A stretch of 64,000 nt of DNA from Acanthosepion pharaonis (taxonomy: Eukaryota; Mollusca; Cephalopoda; Sepiida; Sepiidae), in the NCBI GenBank assembly GCA_903632075.3, contig CAHIKZ030003512.1, positions 1-64,000 of the forward strand. Reading direction: 5' to 3'. Position numbers and translations under genes: made by a program. Shown piece by piece: positions 24,840-39,831 of the stretch; position 1 is the stretch's first letter, and each line of letters opens with the position of its first letter. The notes under the pieces were generated by a model that was not told where the DNA came from, ran no database searches, and saw nothing but the letters and a program-made list of their open reading frames with translations.

Positions 24840-26043
24840 TTTTTTTTTTTAAGCATTTCACCCCAAGCAAGGGGAGAAGCCACTAGGACGCAAGGGGTTA
24901 CAGAAAATTTGGAGCAAAGATCAGATAGCAGTAACAGAAGAAAGGATGAGGAGAAGGGATGATAGATCAAGGCAACTGGAGATGTCGATCGACATTACAT
25001 TTGAATAGCTGGAGATTATAGCGCTCAGGGAAACTGGAATAGGGAAGGGAGATCCACAGGCGAGAAGTGCGAGACATAAAGCTATTGGAGTAGAAGAGAC
25101 GGCTACATTTAGAAGTTTCGACAGTGAAAGGGTGAGAGCAAGATGCCAGCCTCGTAGGGTGCTTGAACTCATGAAGTCTGGGAACCAGCGAATGCAGCTC
25201 CTCGGAGCAATTGCCATGAAAGTATTTGTAAAACGGACAGAGAGAGGCGACGACGCGTCCGTGAGAAAGTGACTGCAGACGAGATGCCAGAACAGGGCCA
25301 ATTATATTGCATATCTGCCTCTGGAGCCTATCAAGAACCCCGAGGCAAACAGAAGGGGCTCCAGACTATATATGGCAGCAATACTCCATGCAAGGGCGAA
25401 TTGTTGATTTGTAGATCTGGAGGATCGATTCCGGGGAGAAAAATTTCCTGGCGCGGCACAGGGAGCCAACTTTCCTTGCGGTGGACAAAGCAATTGACTC
25501 AATGTATTTGTTCCATCTCAGGTCAGCAGTCAACGTGAGACCGAGCAGCCGCAGAGAGGTGCTCTTGAGAAGTTGAGCGTCAGACATTCTAATGGAGGGC
25601 AGGGAAGGATCTCTGTGGTGATTAATAGAGAGCAGTTTTGTTTTTGAGGCATTAAAGTTGACCAGCCAATTCCTGCCCCAGTTCACAACCGATTAGAGGT
25701 CCTTTTTGAGATGCATGGCCAGGTTAGTTTTGTCAGTGACACTAGATTTGTTTTTGAGGCAGGAATAAATTGTGGTGTCATCCGTGTAGATGCCAACTTG
25801 GGAATTTATGGCATCAAGAAGGTCATTTATGAAGATAAGGAATAGAGTGGGGCCTAGGATGGAGCCTTGAGGAACACCTGTGTTCGTGGGATAGGAACTG
25901 GAGGAGAATCCGTTGAGAACAACCTTCAATTCACAGTTTGACAGGAATGATTGTATTAGGTCAAACAATCGACCCGTAATGCCATAACCCTGGAGCTTGC
26001 GAAGAAGTCCGGCATGCCAAACCCTATCAAACGCTTTGTGAGA
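24840..26043 (-). pseudogene. 5'-truncated CR1-like non-LTR retrotransposon (RT half)
   Basis: On the minus strand, from KAFDRVWHAGLL through LFDLIQSFLSN, GVPQGSILGPTLFLIFINDL and the damaged catalytic box (YTDDT for YADDT), it encodes reverse transcriptase palm motifs. A thumb/C-terminal region follows with SKTKLLSINHHR, LGLTLTADLRWN, and IYKSTIRPCMEYCCHI, then SLPYSSFPERYNLQ-like residues. The 3' tail CTTGCTTGGGGTGAAA ends in a poly(A) run at about 24840. The sequence breaks off at 26043, just before the first RT motifs, typical of 5' truncation. Frameshifts split it near 25690 and 25360. GC content is higher than in the flanks. Confidence 0.85.
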
Positions 26044-27806
26044 AAACAAATTTTGAATTCCAAACCATAGTGAAAGCAACTATACTATATTTCCCAAAAG
26101 GCATGGCAAATCAGAGATAATAATGAAAAGGAATCTATGGAAAACCATGATTGCCTGTGCCCTGAATATTTATATATTTAAAAAGATTAATTTTGGTAAT
26201 TTAAAAGCTTTTTTTAATGTTGTGAGACATACTGAATCAAGTTTCCCTTTCATTTAAGAAAGTCAATTAATTTGCTCATTTTCAATCAGAGAAATATTTC
26301 AGTATTTAGAAAACACAGCAATTAATCTGTGTAAGTCTTTCATATTGAGAGCTCTATAGAATGAGATCTTTTAAAAACAAATATTTTTCCTTTGTTAGAA
26401 TCAAACTATAAATTATTGTTTTACAGAATTATCTACACATGTAAAATAAAATAGTTAAAATATTAAGTGAAATGACTAACCAAGTAGGTTCTGCATTGCA
26501 TTATTTTGACAATAACACTAGCTAACATAAAATCTATAAATTAGTCTATTATAAAACTGGATTGAATATGGAAATTGTTAAAGGATTAGGAAGTAAGTAT
26601 TTGTAATCAGAAGCACATATTTAGTGCAATTATCATGACAAACTAAGATAAAAATATTTGGAAACATTTACTAAACTTAACTTAGTTTGTAGCACATGTC
26701 TAAATAATTTTTGCAATTCTGATGTTTACACTTACTACTATTGACTATAAAAACGAAACTATTTCAACCACCAAATATATTTAGAAATGGAGGTTTAGAT
26801 GTTTCACAAAAATTCATAACTTTTCCTGGAGATGATTTATTATTTCTGCTTTGGTCTACATGTGCAATAATTAAACTGGCCAGAATTTCATTATGGTACT
26901 TGATGTCGTAAAATATTACATTGACTACAGCCATATTGTAGTAAGTATAAAGTACATTAGACAATAAGCAGTGCAAATCACTGTCATGTAAAAAGACACT
27001 TCATAGAAATATATTTGAATTTAAATAATTTTTATCAATTCAGATTCACCTTTATTAAAATAAAAGAATTTTATTTAACAGTTGATGCTTTAATTGGATT
27101 TATCTTATTGCCAAGCAAATATGAAAATATTTTCACTGAAAGAAAGATGAAATTAAAAATATTTCAGATGATAAAAATGATTTTGAATTTGAGTAAATTT
27201 AATGAATTAAAAAATACTCATTTTTCTGTTGGTGATAACACCAACAAAAAAATGATTGTGAAAGACAATTTGAGAACAAATATTGTTAAAGGAAATAAAT
27301 TTGGATGCAAAATCTTTAATAAAGAAAAAACAATGAAAAATTTAGATTAAGATATTTAAATATATATCTTCATCATAGCCAAAAATTAGTGAAAATCTAC
27401 AGAGAAAAATATTGTGTACAAGTTGAAAGAAGATTAAATTTCTGATAATGAAATTCAGTATTAAGAGAGTAGATGTTTTAGGACAGAGATTAAGTGAGGA
27501 TAGAAAAAAAAGTACTGAACTATTTGAAATATTTTCAAATAGCATCCATCCAATTAAGCATCACTTGTAATAAACTTGTGTTTTGTTTCTCCTAATATTC
27601 CCTACCCTAGATTAAAGTATACCAAAGATGAAAAAAATTCCATTGCTTTATGTTTTGGTAGATCTCACATTATTATTATTATTTTTTAAGCAGAAAGTTT
27701 AAGAATTAATGGAGATGTAAGAAAAACTCAGAGAATGTAAACTTTGAAATGAGAAAAGGTGACATTTTTCAAGATCACAGATTGCAGGAGCACTTCCCCC
27801 AAGTAC
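26044..27806. other. IRE1 3' flank and untranslated region
   Basis: This lies downstream of the IRE1 stop codon on the minus strand. It must include the 3' UTR and polyadenylation site, for which an AATAAA on the minus strand near 27055 is one of several candidates. Open frames at 27015-27350 and elsewhere are lysine/asparagine-rich low-complexity sequence with no known domain. No second gene is seen. Confidence 0.45.
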
Positions 27807-27977
27807 TTAAATGTCATAATACTGGGAAAGTGTACTTTCAGTGTTACAGCAATTGGCAGCTTCATAAGTGTGCAACAAAAGACGAGGGAAACGAGATGTA
27901 AAGTATTCCACAAAGCCTGAAGGAATTGAGCCCAATGATTTCTGGACAGCTTCTGGAAGTTCTCGGTAATGATGTTT
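27807..27977 (-). CDS. ERN1: IRE1 last exon: KEN RNase C-terminus
   Basis: It starts at KHHYRELP after acceptor tttctacag and ends ...SQYYDI-stop. It carries the RNase catalytic histidine (the second H of KHHY, matching human H910) and the conserved VEYFTSRFPRLLLHTY segment. The tail after HTYEAA is short and unlike the human tail, as is usual among animals. Confidence 0.93.
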   Translation of the reverse strand, partial: KHHYRELPEAVQKSLGSIPSGFVEYFTSRFPRLLLHTYEAANCCNTESTLSQYYDI

Positions 27978-30900
27978 CTGTAGAAAAAAAGAAGAAAAAG
28001 TATTTAAAGGAAGTATATCAACATTTATAGAGTCATGCAGCACAAAATATGAATTTACACCTTTTAGATCAAAGGATTCCTGAGATACGACCCTTTCACC
28101 TTTGCCAAATTCATAAAGTTTAGATATCAATATCTCAATTGTTTCTTCAGCCACAAAGCTAAATTATATACCATTTTAAAGTTCTTGGATAGATCTAAAA
28201 GGTGATCAATTTATTTTTTGTTTAAAGATCAAATAAGGAAAGATTTGATCTTTAATTTCTCAAAAAGTGTATCAAATTTTAAAAAAATTGGACATCTTAT
28301 TTGTCTGCCTTTTGGCATGATATGTACAAAATTCTGTGGTGAACTTTTGGCTGTGGCCTGAGTTACAAGGGTTTTACTGAGGGTTTTTTATTCAAAATGG
28401 CAAGATTTGGTTTTTGGCACTATATGCCAATATTTTCCCAATATGGTTAAGTTGCATATCTTTAGAAAGCTCTTTGAATGCGGGCTAATATTCATGTAAA
28501 AACTATAATCATAAAATCAACAGAATTTGTGATATGTGGTTAAATGTTGACCAATTTGGTCAGAAATAAAGAACCTTATTTTTGGTTTTGTTTACATTTT
28601 TATTATACAACAAATAGATTTTTATATATTAAAAAATAACATAATAAAAATAATTATTTAAGAGTGTCATGACAATTAATGTTAAGAGAACATAAAATAA
28701 TATGAAAATATGCAACAAATGATGTCAATGGTTAACAAAGTTTTGTTGACATCTGACTTTGTACACTAAATAAATGTACAAAACAATCAATTTTTTAGTT
28801 TTTGTTTTTACATATATGATTAACAGTTACAAGTAAACTTTTTTCCTACAACTGCATGATTCTGTCTAATAATGATTACTTTATTTCATTTTAACTTTTT
28901 GGTAAGTCAAAATATGTACTGGTCATAAAAATAATAAAAAATTATAAAGTCAGTGTGAAAAAAAAAAATGACCTCAACATGACTTTAAATTGTTTTTTTA
29001 TACGATAAAGTAAAGGAAGATAAAATTTTAACTTTTAGAAGAGATGCATTCTCAAGTCTAACTCATAATTTTAATATATACTTTCTAAGCTTTAATATAA
29101 GTTTTTTTTATTGTATTTCAACTTGTTTTATTAAATTTTTATGTTACTAAACAATATTATGACAACAACAATAATATCAAACATGAGTATTTATTAATTA
29201 TTTAATTATTTTATTACATTGTCTATTATGAATATTTTTTTATCTAGTTTATTTAATTTTATGCCACACAGTGGGCAACTGCTTCAGCGGGCAGGATAAG
29301 ACACATGAGGAGGTAGCATTTACAATGTCAAAGAGCTAAAGAAGCAGCCAACAGCCAGGGTGGAGGAGGGGTCTCCAGATGGACTCAATAGCCTAGTGTA
29401 TGGACTGCATTTTACACCACATTCTGTGGTCTTTGGCTGTCGGTCAACAGCTTGGCAATACCAATCTATCTGAAAGCCCAATGAAAGAATCATGAGGAAG
29501 AAGATAACACCATGCTGGATTGGTTGAGGCCCTGATCCACAACTGCTGTGTGTCACATTGTCTCACTCCAGGATGGGTATGACAAGTAGACAATTGGAGC
29601 AATAAACACCATCAAGCTATCAATGCAGGATGCAATCATGGAAATGTGAAATATTCATACTCTCTATGCCTGTGGCAGAATTCAATAACTCACTCACAAA
29701 CTGAGATGCTATCAATAGGACATCACTGGCTTTTAGATGGACTGGCATTAGTGAAGTATCAACAGAGGCTGGACACAAGATCAGGTTCTCTGAAGAGAAG
29801 AAACATCAGTATGGGGTCACATTGCACTCTTCATCTTCAGCAGAATAATCTCCATCTGTGTATCAGCCAAACCTCATAACATGACAATCATCCAGGTTTA
29901 GGCTCCAACTTTAGACCGCAATGATGATTGGTTTGGTTTATTTAGTTTAACAGCATATCAACCTCAAAGGGTTATTTAATGCTGACAAGAATTTTTGAAT
30001 AACAGACCGCAATGAGGAGGAAGTTTAAAAGTCTTATAAACTTGTGGAAGTCACCATGAATGACAATCATTGTACAAGGGGATTGGATTGCCAAAGTAAA
30101 CCCAGGTGTATACAAGAACCAGGTAGGAACAGTTGGAAGATTTGGCATTGGGGAGACTAACAACAGAGACCTTAGACTGCTTGAGTTTGCCAGAATCCAC
30201 TACCTCACTTTGGCCACTCCTTGAACTTACAACCTGGCACTGACCTAGCAGGCAAATCCACAACTAGATTGACTTCATTCTGGTTCTGTGATGCTTTAAG
30301 TCCAGCAAGGTGAAAACAAGATTTCCAGTGCAAACATCAGTGATCATGTCCTTGTGATGACAACCTTGAAGCTGAAGACTAATCATTGCCCTAATAGTCT
30401 CCGCATTGACCTTCAGAGAAGTTTTTCAGGCACAAGTTGGTGGCATATTTGCAGCTTTCAACCTGCTGGACAGTGAGATTGACACTCATGTATTCAACAT
30501 CAAATAAGTCCTACTCAAAACAGCAGCAGAAGAGTTTCTGGAAAAATCATGGAAGAAAATTCAGCTGTTGATCATGAAAGTCGTCCCAAATTTGTGTGAC
30601 AAGAGCTAAAAAGAAAGAAGCGCTCAAGTAATTAAGCTTGGATGCCATACCAAAATGTGCACAGAGAGATCATGAAGCGTTTACAAGCAGCCAAAGAGGA
30701 GTGGATAGAGGAACAGTGTAGCATCATTGAGAAGGGCATAAAATCAGTTGACAGCAATAAGGCCTAGAATACCCTCAGTAAGACCAGCCAACTAAGAGCA
30801 GCTGTCATAGATGACAGAGACAGAGTAGAAGTTCTGAATACGTGAACTGAATATGGTGACAGTCTGTACAATTACAAGCTCCATCCAGTTACCTCTTTAC

Positions 30901-33900
30901 TGCAAGCTGACCAGTACCACGCAGAAGGTGATGACAGTCTGCCAATACTGACGGAGGATGTAGATGTAGTAGTAAAGGAACCTGAAACCTGCCAACTCAC
31001 CTGGAGTGGACAATGTGAAAAATGGAGACTGTTAAGACCATAACAGCTCTATACCAGCAGATTTGGGAACAGAAGAAGTGTCCAGTCACTTGTGATATCC
31101 CTACCAAAGAAGGGTAATCTCAAGCAATGCCAGAATTATAGAACAATAAACCTGATCAGCCATCTGAGCAAGACCATACTCCATATTATCCTCAACTGTC
31201 TGAAAAACTACTGTCAGAAGAGCAGGCAGGTTTTAGAGCCATATGGAACACAGAGGAACAAATCTTCAATTGTAGGGTCCTCATTCAGAAACATCTGCAA
31301 AACTAAAGGGACCTGTTCTACAATTTCATTGATTTCATGAAAGCATTTGATCTGGTATGGCATGTCCACAGAGGATTCAACAGAGAAGGGCTCGTATAAG
31401 TTATCCACACCCTCTATGACCATGCCATTAGTGCATTTCTCTTGAGTAACCAAGTGGGAGATTTCTTCCAGATGACTATCGGGATTAGAGAGGGATGCCT
31501 ACTCTCTTCAATCTGGTTCTGGAGAAAATTATGCAGGAAACCCTCCACGACCACAACACTTATCTATCAGTGGTAGACTTGTCTGCAACCTTATAGCAGG
31601 CAGTATCAGTGAGCTGTAAGACCTGACTCTTTGAAAGTATCACCACATATGGAATGGAACTCAATGCAGAGAAATCCAAAGTAACGGTGAATAGCACAAG
31701 CAACATGAGTGCCAGTGTCACCATTGATAGTGAAGCACTGGAGGAAGTTTCCAGCTTCAAATACTTGGGAGCAACTCGCAACTCTATCAAAAGATGACAC
31801 CTGCAATGTAGAAATCTGCATATAGATCACCACAGACACAGCAGTGGTGGCCAGGCTGGAAAGGATATAGAAGAGCAACAGCTTCCATACCAAATTCAAG
31901 CTCTACAAATCACTTGGTCATATCCATACTCCTAACTGGTGTGAGACTTGGAGACTTCTGGTTAAGGCTATGTAGTGAACTACTGCCAAGGGCAAAGTGG
32001 CACAGGGTTGCATGCATTTTTTGCAATGCTAGAAGAAATTGGTTTACCTCCAGGGCGAACACAGATTTGAACATGTCTCACATGTAAACTGTCCAAAAAG
32101 GGGGAAAAATGTGGCTTTGTAGGTTACACATTTAAAACATATATCTCAGGGTTGAATACACCATTACGAGAGTATCTTTTCATATATGTAAATTTTGGCT
32201 GTCAATGAGGAGATAAAAGTGGGCATAAAGAGGTGACAAGCATATGGTTGCTGCTGTATCAAATAGGAGACACAGAGAAATTGGCTAAAGAAAATGGATT
32301 GCAGGAATTGTTAACAAGCCGAATGTAAAAAGTTCAATTTTACACACTTTTCGCTATAGGTAGAAAAAAGGATCCAGGCATTCAAGAACAAATGCTTGAG
32401 AAAGCTCCTCTGTATATACCGAGAGCACAAAACTAATGGTTATGTACAGAGCAAGGTCATAGGACTTTCTGGGCCAACAGGAATCTTTTCTTGCCACTAT
32501 TAAGCGTAAGAACATATCCTGGTTTGGCCATGTCATATGCCATAACACCCTCCACAAAGCATTGTTGAAGGTGTACACAAGTGGGGACATGACAATGGCA
32601 GAACTTTGCAACCATGTCTGTTTCTTCTGCCCTTAGGTTTCCCTGATAATTAAAGCAGTCAAAAGACTGATGATAATAGAAAAACAGGAAACTAATATAA
32701 ACAAAGATTTTGAAGGGTATACAGAAAAATCAAATTTTAAATTTTATTGTGTTTAAATGTTGAAAATAGTTAATAATGTCAGTTGTCTATCTGACCAGAC
32801 CTGTTTTCAAAAAAATGCTGTCAGGCATTATATTCTGAATTTAAATTAGGCTTGTCCCAGGTAACGCTAAAAAAGTGGTATACCCTGGAGAAAAAAGGTA
32901 CCCAAATGGATAAAAAAATTTTAACGTGTAAATGTTTATGTTAAAATTAAAGAGAGAAGACCAAAGTATTTTTTAAATATTTTTCAGATTTTTTAATCCT
33001 TCCTATAAATTTTAAAAATTTTTTTAAAAAATTCGTTTTTCTTGAATAAAAAAAAAAATTAGTAAATTCGATTTATCGGACATTTCTGCCCGAGTTTGTA
33101 AACAAAAAAATCAAACTTAGTTCAAAAATCAATTAAAATTTTTTAAAAATCAGTTACACCTTTTTTTTTGTTATCTTAGGAAATTTAGAATGATTAAAAT
33201 ACACTTAATGTAATTTGAAAGAAACATTACTTACTTTTTTAGCAGAAAATTATTTAATAGAGATATTTCCAACCGTGGTACTCACATGAGTGCGTGATTG
33301 AAGGGTGTTAATTGATGGCTGTCAATATATTGACAACTTACGTCAAGGGAATTTATCGTATGGTAGCGCAGAAGTGATGTAATTCGTTCTAATTTTAAGT
33401 GAACCTGGTTAGTAAATTTAAAAAAAAAAAATTCACTTTCAAATCTTTTTAACCTTACATTTGAGGAAAAATTTCTGAAGTAAAAATAACTTGCTTCTAT
33501 CAAGAGAAACAAGTCTAACTCATGTGACATTATTTCAAAACTGTGCATCCATACTTTCGTTAGAGACGATTTTAAATATAATTTTGGAATATTAAAAAAT
33601 TATTTTAAAAATATCACTGGTTGTCAGATTTTAATAATCTTTCAAATTTATGATCTTCAAAAAGTAGAGAACAAAATATGTCATTTCCATAAGGTTGCAT
33701 AAAGAAACTTAATTTTAAAATATATTTTAAAATTTTGTGACTTTTGTCATTTGTGTATTTAAAATAGAAAAAAAAAAGAAAAAATTATTGTAAAAATTCA
33801 TTTTTCTTCAAATTTTTTTTTTTTCAGATAAGAATTACCTTAGTATATGTTATTCAGAAAAGTCATAAAAAGCTTTTTTAATTAAATATTGTCTTAGTTT

Positions 33901-33954
33901 TATTGGGTTTTGTATGTTTACAATTGAGGTAAAAGTTTGGACAATTCTACACAT

Positions 33955-33989
<35 letters not shown>

Positions 33990-36900
33990 TCGATGATTTA
34001 GAATCTTCAGAGTCTTGTGCATTTAAAAAAAAAAAAATCTGGATACAAAAATAAATTTTTGAAGTTTTCATAAAATTAAGTTCAGGGGGTGTAAATATAT
34101 AAAAAAAAATATTTATACTATGACTTTTCAAAAAAGACAAACATTTCTAAAATAATTTCATTCATTTGTGAATAAGTTCTGAAAGTTTCATAAAAATCCA
34201 ACAAGTACTTGATTTTTGCAAGATTTTCCAAATCAATGTGTATTTTCCAACTGAAAATAGTGAAAAAAAAAAACTAAAATATTACCTAATTTTTTACCTA
34301 AAAAAAACAACAAAAAAAAACAAAAAAAAAAAAAAAAAAAAAAACAAGATTTTCAAACTAAATTTAAAATATGCTGCAAATGAAAAAAAATTTTTTAAAA
34401 ATAATTAAAAAATACCTTGGTCTTCCCTCTTTAATTTTAACAATCATTTACACGTTAAAAGTTTTTTTTTATCAATTTGGGGACTTTTTTCTCCAGGGTA
34501 TACCACTTTTTTAGCGTTACCTGGGACAACCCTAATTTAAATGGACTCTAAAAGCAAAGATTTTGAAACAACAAATTTTACCTTATTTCTCATTGCTCGC
34601 AATAAATCTCTGACTGATTTTCCATTGTATGTTCGGAATTTTCTTAAATCTGAAAACCAAGTCAGAAGAGAGAGAAAAGAATAACTCAAGAAAAATTGCT
34701 TATAACAGTGTTTCTCCAAAAACTCGCACATTTTCTACCCAATGAAATATCAACCAAAAGCACTTATTTTTATTATTGTGATGTTAGCATGATTATGGCC
34801 ATATTATATATATAATATCAGCAGGCCCTTCATCCACAATAAATTGTTTGAGTCAAGATTATAACATTTTTGGTCTTTATCGTTTGCAATAGGAAAGCAT
34901 AATTATTTTTGTATTTAGTCATGCAAAATACAAATTGGAAATTAAAAATGAAAATATTTTAATTTTAATAGTGATACTGCTTTCATGCAACTGCCATTGA
35001 GTATAAAATTATATTTAGTCCAATCTCCACCATGGCAAAAGAAAATGAGTTGCCCAGTCTTACAAGTCTGTGATGTGTCAGATTGAGGCATTTTGTTATA
35101 CTTGAAGGCAGAATAAGCAAACCAACAATATTATAACCAGTAGCACTCATATAGATAGTAACACATAAAACTGACACTTGTATCCCATATATATTTCTTT
35201 CTTATACAAAATATTTTTATAAGACACTTAAAAATGCAAAACAAACACTTTTCAAGAATACTGGAAGCAGTAATCATAGCAAAAACAACTTGGCATTAAT
35301 AAAATTTCAATTTAGGAGCAAACAATAATTAACAAAAAAAAAAAAAAGAAAAAAAGAAGAGGAGACTATTACATGATAGCGTGACATTGAAAAATGAGTA
35401 AATAAATAAAAAATTCTAAACATATTTTTAGCAAAGCAAATAGAATCTTTCTTGAAAATGGCTTATGACAGCTTAGAATTTGGAAACACCTTTACAGCCT
35501 CAATCCTGATGTCAAACACCCCAACAGAATAGTAGAAAAGTTAATAAAAATACTTAAATCATTTCTGTTGGTCTTTAATACAACTTGTATAAAAAAATTG
35601 TCGCCCAAATATGCTAATGGCTCACAGTATCTTATTTTCATATATGTTCGTATAAGTGCCATCGAAAATGTCTTATATGTTTATATTTCAATTTATCACT
35701 TACCTTCCTGTAATTCTTCTGTTATATGTTTTTTCCAATCATTTTTAATAATGAGATCACTGCCAGTTTCTAACCGCTGAACTACTTCACAAGTTTCAGC
35801 CTTTTCTTTTTCTGTTCTGTCACTAAGATCCTGAGTAAATGAAGTGTCAATTTTTATTACATAAATTATTATTTCAAGCAACCAACAGAATTTTTCTTGG
35901 CAAATTGTATTTTCAACATTTTTTAGAAAAATAGAAAATTTTTAATTCTGTGTAGCAATGGTGCATTTTGAGATGCTTTTGTTCAGATAAAAACTGATGC
36001 AATTAGATTTAATTAATTTGATATTCTTTGAGATACTGTTGCATAGAAAATAAGATATGGTGTAATTATAAGATTAATCAATCAACATAGATAACTGAAT
36101 AATGTGCAAGTAGATAATTCATGCTTGATTAACATGGAAATTTAGTTAATATTTTATGTTAATTTCATGAAAACACCAGCAAATACCATAGGGAAAAAAT
36201 AATGAGAAAATGAATAGACAGAAGTGAAAAGAAAACATAGCCAGAGAAGTACAACTTTCCTTAAGATCTAAGATTTGTAATTTGTGTAATTAAATGCTGA
36301 AAGAATTTTATATCATTTTTTTAAGAGGTTAATAATGACATTGTTGAAAATATCTTTCACTGATAAAGTGTTAGTTATAAGTTAATAAGACAAAGACCAT
36401 TAAGTTATCTTTAAATAATAAAATGACATTTCTTATGATGCTGCCATGGGTTTAATATCTATAAACAGTGCAATGCTATGATAATTTTGGGGAAAGATAG
36501 TGGTTTTCTGTTGCTTTATGCAGTTTGGAATTCAGAGCTCTCCTAGAATGGCTGTGAACCAAGGCTTTCCCAAGGACATTAATGTGAAGTGAACAAAAAT
36601 CGTCTCAGCTTGTCAATGTCATTATCTCTGCTGTTATATCACTCACACCTCCCTAAACAAGATATATTGACATAAAAAGACCAAATTTTAGACACTTTTA
36701 ACATTTTTTCGTTGTATACTTAGGTCTAATTATCTAGAAATTGACCTCCAAAAATTGGATTGGACTAATTTTTTCCTACCATTTTACCATTGTTATAAAA
36801 TAAAATAAGACATATCTCAGCTGATTTGCAGGCAAATAAACTAACATACTCAAGAGCGAGAGCTGGATGTGAACGGGACAAGGCCCCGTCACAAAATGAC

Positions 36901-39789
36901 CATTATCGTCGTTTACACATAGGCCTGACGCACAAGGTCCGGTCGAAAAATAAAATAATATTTTAAAGTGTTTCTATTTTTCGACCAATAAAAATGCTTC
37001 CCTCCTAATTATACTTGCGTCATTTTTTGAGCCTGTTAAGCCATAAAAAATGCCATTAAAGGGGTCACACGGGGAAGTACAACAGCAGTCAACAGGAGGC
37101 CAGGGAAGAGACCTGTCACAGTCAGTCAGCAGGAGGAGCACCACGCCAACCAGTGAGAAATACTATGAGAGATCAACCCAGATCTGCAGCCAGCCTATGA
37201 ACTATACCACAAGATAGCTGTCCCAAAACCACATGTTCCTATTGAAATAAATCATGTAAATCTATTTCTGCTGTTGTCGTATTTCTTTCTTGCAACCATA
37301 CGCTTGTCTATAACACCATCCTATATAAATGTACCAATGGTAAACAATCATAATTTGTGATATAAATAATAATAAAACCAGTCAATGTCTCATGGCTGTC
37401 ACAGCTACACTACCTACATAAACACAAATGTGTAGAACAAACATTCAAATGATTTAGAAAGCATACAATGATTATTCCCTTTTAATCATCTTAATGACAG
37501 ATGAAAATAAGTTTTAAATTGGGGTGATATGCAATTAACAGATTACAGTAACTAATGTACATAATGTAAGAATGTGATGCAGAGATTCTTACCTGGAAAA
37601 ACCGAAGCTGATGATCAGGTTTCCAGAAAAATGGATGCTTTAAAATATATTTAGCAGTTGGTCTTTCTTTTGGATCAAAAGAAATCATTTTCTGAATTAA
37701 ATTGCGATCTAGGAAATATTCTAGAAAAGAAAAAAAATAAGGTAATTAAAACAGTGATATGGGTTATGAACAGATGTTCAGAAGTTAGGTTTATTTTTTT
37801 AAAGTACAGTGAGATATGAATTTAGTATTTATTTTCTGCCTTCAAAAATCCTAATGAAATAGCATTTGATATCTTGAAACCTTATGAATAAAAGCATCAA
37901 TTATGTTATCTTCATTTTACTACATGTACTGTTATACGTGTGTTTACATAAAGTTAGGGCTGTATTATACAATTATTTAAACAATGTACTACTATGTAAC
38001 TACTGTAAAACAAATAGATTGATTAACTGTGCTTAAGAGTTTTTCAATCTCTTGTGGGTTGAAAAATAGAAAAAAAAATTCTTATCCAGGAGTTTTATTC
38101 ATATTGACTATTATCAAAAAAAAGAAAAAAAAAGAAGGCATTAATTTAAGTTAATATTTTCCTTTTATCTAAAATTAACTTCATAACTCATGAATCATTT
38201 AAGTACAATGGTTTAATGTTTACAAGACGAAACAAAATACAATAGAAAAAAACATTTGTCATTGGTACATTTGCAAATATTATGAATGCATTCAGAGTTA
38301 ACAGATTTAAGAAAATATTTACTTTCTTCAGCAAGTTCACTTAAGCAATAGTATCCTGCCATAATGTTGGCCTGCCTTTTTAAATTGGATCCAAATGGAT
38401 GTTTGCCTTTTGATTTGACATAATACATTACACATCCAGCAGAAAAAATGTCAACAGCACGTGTCTAAAATAAAAACAAAAATTTATAAGCAGAAAGTTA
38501 TAATTCTCAGATGTTCTGAAATTTTTGTTAACAAATGATAAGATTTATTTGTTTTGAATTACTTATTAACAAAGAGGAAATATGGTGGCAAATAGATTAC
38601 AAGATAGAAAGTTTATAGACAGCTTTTGTAGTTTTGCTTATTTAATCTTTATAAGAAAAATATTTTTTTTGAAAACTGAAATTTACATTATTAGCCACTT
38701 TTAATTTTTCCTAAGTTTTAGAAAGTTAATGAAGTGATTCAGGGAAATATTTGAATGATTAATTTCATGTTTGGATTGATGTACATAATTGGATATTTCA
38801 TGTAAAATGGATAAATTATACTTGATACATGTTGTTATTGCAGTTTTATGACTTTTACTGGATTATCCAAGTTTCACATTAATAGCCAAGTTACTGAAAC
38901 TATAAGAAACATTATGCTGTAGTAAAAACTTGTAATTACAGAATATGTGTAATATTTACAAAGACAAAATTTTGAACAAAAAATTGAAAGCAGTATCAAT
39001 GTAATGAAAACAAATTAACATTAATGTGAAATATATGTTCCAATATGTTGCAGCAGGAGCAGATTCAATATCAAGAGAAGTTACATGCAATCCTGGAAAA
39101 GCAAGGAACAGGCAATGTGTCAATTTAATTTTCACCAAACTCAGTTGCTAACTCAATTAGTTAATTTAATTGCATCGCAGAAGAAAACATTACATTCCTA
39201 TTGTACTTCAGAAGGTACAAGGCCATTTTCAGAGAACATCCAGGATGTTCGGATGAAAAGAAAGGTCTTCTGTTATGAAAATTGTCCCACCCTGAACATG
39301 AATTTATTAAGTATGAAGAGGAAAATTTTGTTACATATTTCAATAAAGTTAACCATGAGTGTGAGAAATTTAAACTGATTTAAATGTCTAATCTTTGTTA
39401 AAGGTCTAACATCAAGCTGTGATGTGGAAATTTGAATAGGATTCAAAGTTAACGATACAGACTATTGTGTAAGAGTTTCTATATATGCCAAGGCTAGGTA
39501 TCCAACAAAAGATTTCTTTTTTTTTTTTTTTTTTTTGGACAGTTGATGAATTCTATCTAGCACCCAGAGGGTTAAAGGCTCACCAGCTTTTTTTTTTTCA
39601 ATGCAGATAAATGCCCTTTTTATGAATTTATTGTAAGGGTTTGTGGTTATTATGTCAAGTGCCAGATTAATAGCAATTGTTTCAGCACTATATACTGAGG
39701 CTATGTTAGGAATTCTTTTTTGTCGTTTATTTGTTGCTGATGGCTGCACATCCGACTTTGCATTTTTTGTTCTGTGTGTGTGTGTGTGC

Positions 39790-39831
<42 letters not shown>

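Noticed and set aside
24921..25301. A 126-codon minus-strand open frame that looks gene-sized
   Set aside because: It is an off-frame reading of the CR1-like RT C-terminus; the true frame gives the conserved WISLPYSSFP-type ending.
27015..27350. 111-codon plus-strand frame rich in K, N, I and F
   Set aside because: Composition follows the AT-rich background, with no family similarity recognised.
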